Shown piece by piece: positions 5,351 through 10,997 of a stretch of DNA of 10,997 bases (the first letter of the stretch is position 1; each line of letters opens with the position of its first letter). The notes beneath the pieces are model-generated. The model saw only the letters and a list, made by a program, of their open reading frames with translations, searched no databases and was not told the DNA's origin. The stretch covers positions 550 to 11,546 of the forward strand of contig PLEB01000092.1 of NCBI GenBank assembly GCA_003136915.1, read 5' to 3'. A program made the position numbers and the translations under genes. Source of the stretch: Chitinophagaceae bacterium. Lineage in GTDB: Bacteria; Bacteroidota; Bacteroidia; Chitinophagales; Chitinophagaceae.

Positions 5351-7579
5351 ATGTTTGTGTCAAGATACCGTGGTGAAATCAATCATCTGATCCAAAACCT
5401 GCTTGTTCTTTTTCTTATGTTGAACAGTGGTGGGGTCTACGCCCAGCAGGGTTTCGGCAATCCTTCTGTATGCCTGGATACCAGTCAGCGCTTGCTTTTC
5501 CACGAGGACACCATAGCAATAAATGCCAGCTATATTGCTAAAACAGGTGACGGAAATTACCTGATCCCCGGTTACTATTATCCGAATAGGGGGTTTTATT
5601 ATTACATGCCCTACCTTATCAAGAGCACCTCCGATGGAAATATTCTGTGGAGCAAAAGGTTTTACAGTCTGGGTACTTATTCCAGCCAATGGTATACTGC
5701 AACCCGGATTAAAGAATTGGGCAATGGGGATTTGCTAATGACAGGTCAAATAGGTGTTCCGGAAACAGATGACCGAAGGGAGCTGGCCATCTGGCGACTG
5801 GATAAAAACGGAAACCTGCTCTGGGGCGAATCTTATGAAACTTCAATATGGTCAAATCCTATCACAGGCTCATCAGATATAACCGGCATTGAAGAGGACG
5901 CCGGCGGAAATATTTATCTAAGCGGAAATCTTAGAATTTTTGAGGCTTCAAAATTTGCGTTTGCCATGAAGCTGGATGCCAAGGGAAATATTCTGTGGGA
6001 TCAAAGTTACAGCAGCAATGCTGCGTTTGCTTATGGCATATTATTATCTCAGAATAAATTGTTCCTGTTTGGCAACATAGGTCCTCTCCCAATAAGCGGC
6101 AGCCTGAATACAAATGTTATATGGTGCATTCAATTGAATACGGTAAAGGGTGATATGCTGAGCGCAAAAGGATGGTATGCCGATTTTGGGGAGGAATCCT
6201 CATCGAATTCTTTTGCTTATGCAAATACCTCCATGAGTATGCTTGATAACGGACAGGTTTCGATACAAGGTACAGCCCGTTCCGACTTCCTTGGTATGTT
6301 TGATTTGCGTGTGGATACGATCAACCACTCAATCATTGCAAACTTCAGTGCAGATTTCAATTTCCTGAATGGCATCATGATTAGCTCCAGGCATGCATCT
6401 AATTATTATAACACTGTTGCCACCCAGCATTCAAATGGCAGAATATCCTACACCCGGTTTATCGAAGACAATAATCTGTATGGTGAAAATATCATGTATG
6501 GAAGCCTTCTGAATAATCAGGTTGTGAAAGAAAGGGTTTACCACGAACAAAACCGATCAAGTGAATTAGCCAGTAATTTTCTTTATTATTCCCCGGACGA
6601 AGACATTGTAATTCAAACCTATTGGGATTCGGTGATTTCAAAAGGAGGATTGGAAATTTTACGGCTCCAGGACAAAGACAGCGCCAATCTATGCAATGGA
6701 AAAGATACCAGTCTGACCTTTATTCAATCTTATTTTATGAAGGCAGCGCCGGTAACATTCGACAGCATTCTTGCCAATACTTTCCAGCAGACCAATCACA
6801 ACTCCCTGGGTGAGGAAGGCGGGAATCTGGTTAGATCAACCGCATGCACAATGCCGGGTGTAAACGTGCATGCGACTCCGATTATTTCGCTTGATAAAGA
6901 TTCTGTTCTTTGTGCTGGCAGCACCCGAAACCTGACTGCCGGCGAAGGTTACAGTCGCTATGTTTGGAACAATGGAAGTACAGATCCCTCCCTGAATGTT
7001 AGCGATACCGGCAAGTATTGGGTATCTGTTACCAGTCAAAATGGATGTACGGCAGCGGATACTGCATATATTTCTACGTTTGGATCTATTCCATCTCACT
7101 TTCTTCCCCGAGATACAACAATATGCCAGTTCGCCAAATTAACCATTCAGCCTACATATGCGTATCAAAATTATTTATGGAGTGATCAGTCTACAGCCTC
7201 AACTATTACCGTCAGTCAGCCTGGCCTATATCAGTTGCAGGTAACTGACAGCAACCAGTGTGTAGGAAGTGATTCCCTGTTGCTGGCTACAAAAGAATGC
7301 CTCCAAGGTTTGTTTGTACCCAATGCATTTACTCCGAATGGTGACGGCCTCAATGACATATTCAGACCATTGTTATTTGGAAATATTACCAGATACAGGT
7401 TTGCTGTTTATAACAGATGGGGAGAAAAAGTATTTGAAACCCAAACCAGCGGTCAGGGTTGGGACGGAAAACAAAACGGAGTTCCTTTAGGAAATGGAGC
7501 ATTTGTATGGTATTGCCAATATCAATTGGATGGACAACCGGAAACGACCAAAGAGGGTACCGTTGTATTGATACACTAG
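5351..7579 (+). CDS. Secreted multidomain protein with CHU_C-type type IX secretion C-terminal domain
   Basis: This is a 742-residue exported protein with unknown ligand or activity. Residues 1-31 are a signal peptide ending VYA-Q. Residues about 50-490 look propeller-like: the motif D-x-x-GNxLW recurs near residues 95, 152 and 211, about 57-59 residues apart, with short turns such as GNGDLLMTG and GGNIYLSG between them. Later repeats are degenerate. Residues about 509-576 and 582-646 are two Ig/PKD-like modules with the same layout: Cys near the start, xYxWNNGS or YLWSDQS, then DTGKYWVSVT or QPGLYQLQVT, then a second Cys. Residues 655-742 are the gliding-motility-associated (CHU_C) C-terminal domain, with VPNAFTPNGDGLNDIF, YNRWGEKVFE, GWDGK and a final GTVVLIH. 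This domain class routes proteins through the type IX system to the cell surface or medium. The ATG at 5351 immediately precedes the signal peptide. It appears to stand alone. Confidence 0.9.
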   Translation: MFVSRYRGEINHLIQNLLVLFLMLNSGGVYAQQGFGNPSVCLDTSQRLLFHEDTIAINASYIAKTGDGNYLIPGYYYPNRGFYYYMPYLIKSTSDGNILWSKRFYSLGTYSSQWYTATRIKELGNGDLLMTGQIGVPETDDRRELAIWRLDKNGNLLWGESYETSIWSNPITGSSDITGIEEDAGGNIYLSGNLRIFEASKFAFAMKLDAKGNILWDQSYSSNAAFAYGILLSQNKLFLFGNIGPLPISGSLNTNVIWCIQLNTVKGDMLSAKGWYADFGEESSSNSFAYANTSMSMLDNGQVSIQGTARSDFLGMFDLRVDTINHSIIANFSADFNFLNGIMISSRHASNYYNTVATQHSNGRISYTRFIEDNNLYGENIMYGSLLNNQVVKERVYHEQNRSSELASNFLYYSPDEDIVIQTYWDSVISKGGLEILRLQDKDSANLCNGKDTSLTFIQSYFMKAAPVTFDSILANTFQQTNHNSLGEEGGNLVRSTACTMPGVNVHATPIISLDKDSVLCAGSTRNLTAGEGYSRYVWNNGSTDPSLNVSDTGKYWVSVTSQNGCTAADTAYISTFGSIPSHFLPRDTTICQFAKLTIQPTYAYQNYLWSDQSTASTITVSQPGLYQLQVTDSNQCVGSDSLLLATKECLQGLFVPNAFTPNGDGLNDIFRPLLFGNITRYRFAVYNRWGEKVFETQTSGQGWDGKQNGVPLGNGAFVWYCQYQLDGQPETTKEGTVVLIH
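6841..6874 (+). repeat. Perfect 9-bp inverted repeat within the coding region
   Basis: CGCATGCAC (6841-6849) and GTGCATGCG (6866-6874) are perfect inverted copies separated by 16 nt. They fall between the propeller-like region and the first Ig-like module. The codons they occupy are ordinary in the reading frame. Confidence 0.6.
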
Positions 7580-7719
7580 CTTTGTTTGACGACAGATTAT
7601 TGCTCTTCGTGATTATTATCTTAGTGATCCAAAACCTATGGACATTCGCAGCTTCCTCAACCCTTTTATTCATAAGAATCGCATAACGTGACAAAACAAA
7701 TAACTTAAAACAACTCTCC

Positions 7720-8121
7720 ATGATTTCCCTAAAATTCTTCATTGCCGTTATTGTAACAACCATCTCTATTACTATAATTCAATGGTTTTTTGTTGGTTTT
7801 GTTTTTCACAAATATCAGGCGGAGACGCCCGCAGTTTGGCGCAAGGAAAGCAGTCGTTCCTATGCAGGCAGCACACTGCTTGCTTTAGTGTTCGCGTTTA
7901 TGTTTATGGTAATTTTTTCTATTTGGAAAAACAAATACGGTGATATGTCTATGGCGGATGGGATAAAATTTGGTGCACTGTGCTGGATTACATTTGCCGT
8001 TCCCTTAGAAATTGGGTCGGCAATTTATGTGAATTATTCGCGCATGTTTGTAATAGGGAAAACGCTCAGTTCGCTTGTGGAATATATTATTGCCGGAGTC
8101 TTGGCAACCGCCTTATTATGA
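7720..8121 (+). CDS. Small membrane protein, DUF1761-like
   Basis: This 133-residue integral membrane protein has about four hydrophobic helices (near residues 5-29, 48-68, 80-103 and 108-131). Its pattern fits DUF1761-type proteins: a long first helix ending in a polar WFF..F.HKY stretch, a short soluble loop, then a helix pair with GIKFGALCWITFAVPLEIG. The family has no settled function, and the match is by eye, so it is moderate. The ATG at 7720 begins a normal membrane-protein N-terminus (MISLKFFIAV). No strong promoter is seen. The stop at 8119-8121 is followed by the VOC gene in the same direction. Confidence 0.72.
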   Translation: MISLKFFIAVIVTTISITIIQWFFVGFVFHKYQAETPAVWRKESSRSYAGSTLLALVFAFMFMVIFSIWKNKYGDMSMADGIKFGALCWITFAVPLEIGSAIYVNYSRMFVIGKTLSSLVEYIIAGVLATALL

Positions 8122-8195
8122 AACTGCCGGTTACATGCTGGCGAACCCGGTTTCTGTTCACAGCCTTCAAAATATTTCTATGATTGCAAAGATCT

Positions 8196-8203
8196 TAATT
8201 TTG
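8196..8203 (+). promoter_or_regulatory. Candidate -7 element for the VOC gene
   Basis: TAATTTTG matches TAnnTTTG and lies about 52 nt upstream of the ATG at 8255. No clear -33 TTTG is seen at 19-21 nt. If functional, it excludes the further-upstream in-frame ATGs at 8075 and 8180 as the translation start. Confidence 0.4.
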
Positions 8204-8254
8204 TTTATGGCTGTAGTCATGTTTGGCGGCAAAGAACCAAATCTTAAAAATAAA

Positions 8255-8689
8255 ATGAAACCTATGGATCAGCGTTTAACTATAGTAACGATTGGCGTTA
8301 GTAACCTGCAGAAATTGACGGCATTCTATGAGGATAATTTTGGATGGAAGAAGACAACTTCCAGCAGTGCAGCGATTACATTCTTCCATTTAAATGGAAT
8401 TGAACTTGCACTATTCAACAGAGAGGAATTGGCCAAGGATGCATCTGTTAGTGCCGAAGGGAAGGGATTTAAAGGCTTTACATTAGCATACAATACCAGA
8501 AACGAAAAAGAAGTTGATGATTTATTCAGCAGCCTTGAACAAAAGGGGGTTAACCTCATCAAAAAACCGAGCAAGGCTTCCTGGGGCGGTTACAGCGGTT
8601 ATATAGCGGATCCGGACGGCAATTTATGGGAGATTGCATATAATCCTTTCCTGAAGCTCGACGTGAAGGGAAATACCACCGGTGAGTAA
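8255..8689 (+). CDS. VOC (glyoxalase/bleomycin-resistance fold) family protein
   Basis: This 144-residue protein of the vicinal oxygen chelate superfamily carries two beta-alpha-beta-beta-beta units. The first begins LTIVTIGVSNLQKLTAFYEDNFGW. The second contains GFKGFTLAYNTRNEKEVDDLFSSL and closes with the hallmark GYIADPDGNLWEIAYNP. E126 in that motif is a usual metal ligand, but the His normally found in the first strand (here TIGVSN) and in the second unit's first strand (here FTLAYN) is absent. Classical glyoxalase activity is therefore unlikely, and the substrate cannot be named. The frame stays open up to 8075, but the extra upstream residues do not look like VOC sequence and a -7 element lies within them. 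ATG 8255 (MKPMDQRLT) or 8264 (MDQRLT) is the likely start. It is convergent with the DUF386 gene. Confidence 0.85.
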   Translation: MKPMDQRLTIVTIGVSNLQKLTAFYEDNFGWKKTTSSSAAITFFHLNGIELALFNREELAKDASVSAEGKGFKGFTLAYNTRNEKEVDDLFSSLEQKGVNLIKKPSKASWGGYSGYIADPDGNLWEIAYNPFLKLDVKGNTTGE

Positions 8690-8752
8690 GAATAGCCCAC
8701 TTAATTAGCACGGTTACGCTCCTCATTTATTGGGCACGGACCCTGCCGAAAA

Positions 8753-9388
8753 CTATTTTGCCACAATTATCTTAATCACCAACTTCTTCACTGAACTGTC
8801 CCCTTCAATTTTTATACCAGGCCGATGGGCCTGCTGCGGAAAGAAAAGAAAGAAAACGCCAGGCTCTGCTATATAATACTTTCCGTCTGATTCATAGTGC
8901 GCGATGTCTTTCGCCTGGTCATAAGGTTCAGTAACCTTTGCCTGCGAAACATCGGCAACACCAATTTTTTCCTTACCCCTGATCACGTAATGCAAATCAG
9001 TATACTTCCGATGGGATTCCCACCTGGTTTGTTCCATGTCTTTCGGATTATACACACTGATGATAGCAAATACGTTCTCTCCGTCGATCGGATAAGTTCC
9101 GGGAGAAAGGGTGTCGAGATCCTTTCGGCCCAGGAACAGAAAGGCTTTGTCCCAAAGCATTTTATTTTTATGATATTGTTCCGCAAACTCCACGGCACTG
9201 ACGGAAGGATGCGCGCCTGCATGCAAATCCTTTTTCCAGTCACCCGTCTGCATCCATTGGTTTGCTTTTTCCTGTGTCCAGGACTTACTATCCTGGTCCT
9301 GCGCAAAGCAGCTTAGAGTCAAAAGCCCAAAACCGACGAAAAGGGAAAACTTTTTTAAAGGCCGTTTTGTTATATCCAATTTTTTCAT
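8753..9388 (-). CDS. Secreted YhcH/YjgK/YiaL (DUF386) family protein
   Basis: This 211-residue protein has an N-terminal signal peptide (residues 1-29, cleavage after CFA) followed by a YhcH-type beta-barrel domain. Family landmarks are E124-x-H126 in WESHRKYTDLHYVI, H133, YEPDG-like YESDGKYY, and FFPQQAHRPGI with H188. These residues bind metal in the cupin-like barrel of the family. Known relatives (YhcH, YjgK, YiaL) are linked to sugar metabolism such as sialic acid or related sugars, and are usually cytoplasmic proteins of about 150 residues. Here an exported form with about 30 further residues before the barrel is predicted. The start at 9388 (MKKLDITKRP) is chosen over the in-frame ATG at 9430 because a TAACTTTG -7 element lies between them. 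It sits 52 nt downstream of the permease gene on the same strand. Confidence 0.86.
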   Translation of the reverse strand: MKKLDITKRPLKKFSLFVGFGLLTLSCFAQDQDSKSWTQEKANQWMQTGDWKKDLHAGAHPSVSAVEFAEQYHKNKMLWDKAFLFLGRKDLDTLSPGTYPIDGENVFAIISVYNPKDMEQTRWESHRKYTDLHYVIRGKEKIGVADVSQAKVTEPYDQAKDIAHYESDGKYYIAEPGVFFLFFPQQAHRPGIKIEGDSSVKKLVIKIIVAK

Positions 9389-9418
9389 AAAGAATATTTG
9401 TACAAAAAGAAATCGATT

Positions 9419-9426
9419 CAAAGTTA
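9419..9426 (-). promoter_or_regulatory. -7 promoter element for the DUF386 gene
   Basis: The minus strand reads TAACTTTG, identical to the smpB -7 element and an exact TAnnTTTG match. It is 30 nt upstream of the ATG at 9388, within the 52-nt gap after the permease. It suggests separate transcription and decides the start codon. No clear -33 partner is visible. Confidence 0.55.
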
Positions 9427-9440
9427 GCATTCCTTTCCAG

Positions 9441-10865
9441 TCAATCCACGGCCGGCTTCCTCTTAAAATACCAATAAAAAGGAATTCCGATGGCCGTCAA
9501 AAACAATCCGAATACAGAATTAATAATAACGGACTTACCCGACAGAAAGCTACTGATATCATTGTAAACAGTAATAACTACATATAAAACGGAAAATAAA
9601 ATAAAAATAATAGGCAGGTATGGGTAACCCTTGAGTCGGTAAGGTCTTTCAGCGCCGGGCATCCGCTTTCGAAGGATAAAAATGCCAAAAGCCCCGAAAC
9701 CATAATATATCCAGGTAATAAAGACAAACATATCAAACAGCATATCAAAGGATCCGATAAGCACCAATAACGATGACCAGACAGCCTGAACCCAAAGCGC
9801 ATTTGCAGGGGTATGCCGTTTCTCATTAACCTTTCCGGTAAACGCAAAAAAGTTTTTCTCTTCACCCATGGCATAGATGACGCGTGCGCAAGGCATTACA
9901 TTTCCGTTTGTCGACCCTGCGGTAGAAACCATCACTAACAGGGCAGCAAATCCGCCGCCGGCAACTCCCAGCACCAAATACAATGCATCGGAAGCCACCA
10001 GGGTGGAGTTTTTCATAATGTCAATCGGCAACACGTAGAGAAAAGCTTCCGTTGTTAAAACATATAAAATGATACAAATACCGATACCAATAATCAATCC
10101 GCGGGGAATATTTTTTTGAGGATCTTTAATTTCTCCGGAAACAAAACCAAGATTATTCCATCCATCATACGCAGCCAAAGCGCCGGTACTGGCAGCAATA
10201 AAAGAAGTAAGGACGACCCAGAATGAAGGGTCGAAACCAGCCGATGCGGTTCGCAGGTTTGACCATTGTCCTTTGCCGGACAAAAATATTGCGCCGACCA
10301 GGATAATCAGCGCAGCTACTTTCAATACGGAGAGGAAAACCTGCACAAAGCCCGAAGATTTAACGCTTCGGGCATTCATCCATGAAAAAATAAGAATCAA
10401 ACCGATAGCTATTCCTTTTACTCCGATATTTTCCAGCAAATAGAATTTCCCGATCCCGGGGATTACCAATGGAATTGCCCGTTCAATATCAGGTGGAAAA
10501 CGCGGAAGATGAAAAAAATATTCAGAATAGCCGGCAAACACAAAAGCTATACCGGCTATGCTTGCAGAATTGATCACAATAAATGAGGCCCAACCATACA
10601 GGTATGCAAAAAAATTCCCATACATATGCCTGAAATAAATGTATTGTCCACCTGTTTCCGGAAATAGACAACCAATCTCGGCATTGATCATGCCGCCAAA
10701 AAGAGAAATAACGCCTGCCACTATCCAAACGAGCAACAACATCAGCGGAGAGCCCAGCAATGCAGCCATGGAAGCCGGCTTCATAAATATACTGCTGCCA
10801 ATGATCGTCCCCACCACGATGGATACGGACGCCCAAAGGCCCAATTTGCGTTCAAGTTGTGCCAT
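9441..10865 (-). CDS. APC superfamily amino acid permease (LAT-like)
   Basis: This is a cytoplasmic-membrane amino acid transporter of the amino acid-polyamine-organocation superfamily. The 474-residue product shows about 12 hydrophobic helices. The helix-1 substrate-binding signature is present as VVGTIIGSSIF (residues 17-27). The stretch AYDGWNNLGFVSGEIKDPQKN (about 232-252) is characteristic of the LAT/SteT-type exchanger branch, which moves neutral amino acids or exchanges one for another. The substrate cannot be read from the sequence. The ATG at 10865 lies 1 nt after the stop codon of the upstream Rieske oxygenase gene, so the two are very probably co-transcribed and translationally coupled. 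This suggests the permease imports the oxygenase's substrate or exports a product. The DUF386 gene follows 52 nt after its stop. Confidence 0.92.
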   Translation of the reverse strand: MAQLERKLGLWASVSIVVGTIIGSSIFMKPASMAALLGSPLMLLLVWIVAGVISLFGGMINAEIGCLFPETGGQYIYFRHMYGNFFAYLYGWASFIVINSASIAGIAFVFAGYSEYFFHLPRFPPDIERAIPLVIPGIGKFYLLENIGVKGIAIGLILIFSWMNARSVKSSGFVQVFLSVLKVAALIILVGAIFLSGKGQWSNLRTASAGFDPSFWVVLTSFIAASTGALAAYDGWNNLGFVSGEIKDPQKNIPRGLIIGIGICIILYVLTTEAFLYVLPIDIMKNSTLVASDALYLVLGVAGGGFAALLVMVSTAGSTNGNVMPCARVIYAMGEEKNFFAFTGKVNEKRHTPANALWVQAVWSSLLVLIGSFDMLFDMFVFITWIYYGFGAFGIFILRKRMPGAERPYRLKGYPYLPIIFILFSVLYVVITVYNDISSFLSGKSVIINSVFGLFLTAIGIPFYWYFKRKPAVD

Positions 10866-10866
10866 G

Positions 10867-10997
10867 TCAGGTGTTGATGAAATCAGCGAGTATCCGGTGA
10901 AAATGATGTGTGCCTTTTTCCCGGGTCACAGAATACCGGCCCTGTTTATAAAATCGGGAGCGGGTGCCACGCTGCACATTTTCCACAATGGCCTCAT
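10867..10997 (-). CDS. Aromatic-ring-hydroxylating (Rieske) dioxygenase alpha subunit, C-terminal fragment
   Basis: Only the last 42 residues are in the window; the gene continues off the right edge. The reading frame (E-A-I-V-E-N-V-Q-R-G onward) ends at TGA 10869-10867. It matches the C-terminus of Rieske-type oxygenase alpha subunits: VENVQRGTRSRFYKQGRYS, then T-R-E-K-G-T-H-H-F-H-R-I-L. The V-Q-x-G, GRYS and HHFHR positions are typical of that family. The Rieske centre and mononuclear iron site lie off-window, so the substrate class is unknown; aromatic acids and quaternary amines such as betaine or carnitine are both possible. The stop is separated from the permease ATG by a single base. 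Confidence 0.78.
   Translation of the reverse strand, partial: EAIVENVQRGTRSRFYKQGRYSVTREKGTHHFHRILADFINT

Noticed and set aside
7638..7691. 17-codon ORF (MDIRSFLNPFIHKNRIT) between the type IX protein and the membrane protein.
   Set aside because: Too short, no family match I can name and no promoter or ribosome binding signal; it could be a gene fragment but nothing supports it.
8118..8183. Short ORF whose ATG overlaps the stop of the DUF1761-like gene (ATGA).
   Set aside because: It encodes only 21 residues with no recognisable motif, and the next supported gene is in another frame.
8075..8254. N-terminal extension of the VOC protein up to 8075.
   Set aside because: The upstream residues do not resemble VOC sequence, overlap the preceding gene and contain a -7 promoter element.
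8897..9316. Antisense open frame of 139 codons inside the DUF386 gene.
   Set aside because: The opposite strand carries a clear signal peptide and YhcH motifs, so this is a shadow frame.

Overview
The window looks like a chromosomal segment from a member of the Bacteroidota, most likely a Chitinophagales/Sphingobacteriia-type bacterium. The signs are a b558-type succinate dehydrogenase cytochrome b, a secreted protein ending in a CHU_C / gliding-motility-type (type IX secretion) C-terminal domain, starts without Shine-Dalgarno sequences, and several copies of the Bacteroidota -7 promoter element TAnnTTTG. One of these has a matching -33 TTTG at 19 nt, in front of the tRNA gene. The assignment rests on these features and not on a database comparison.

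Layout: (1) 1-717, minus strand: sdhC, the first gene of a succinate dehydrogenase/fumarate reductase operon that continues off the left edge, followed by an 8-bp tandem repeat at the edge. (2) 811-3477, plus strand: accD (fatty acid synthesis), smpB (ribosome rescue) and a secreted two-domain protein of unknown function. (3) 3560-4489, minus strand: a secreted class A beta-lactamase-like serine hydrolase that lacks the usual general-base Glu. A second 8-bp tandem array overlaps its stop codon. (4) 4683-4845: tRNA-Pro(CGG) with a well-formed promoter and an intrinsic terminator. (5) 4873-5099, minus strand: the collapsed remains of an epoxide hydrolase, with only the first ~32 and last ~45 residues left, inside an otherwise empty AT-rich region reaching 5350. 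(6) 5351-7579: a large secreted protein with propeller-like repeats, two Ig-like modules and a type IX sorting domain. (7) 7720-8689: a small DUF1761-like membrane protein and a VOC/glyoxalase-fold protein. (8) 8753-10997, minus strand: a Rieske oxygenase alpha subunit (C-terminal end only) running with a 1-nt gap into an APC/LAT-type amino acid permease, then a secreted YhcH/DUF386 protein with its own promoter element.

Most of the window is housekeeping genes and ordinary Bacteroidota accessory genes. I do not see a complete new defence, mobile or biosynthetic system. The observations most worth following are the internally deleted epoxide hydrolase, the two related 8-bp arrays at the 3' ends of minus-strand genes, the tightly coupled Rieske oxygenase/permease pair, and the Glu-less serine hydrolase.
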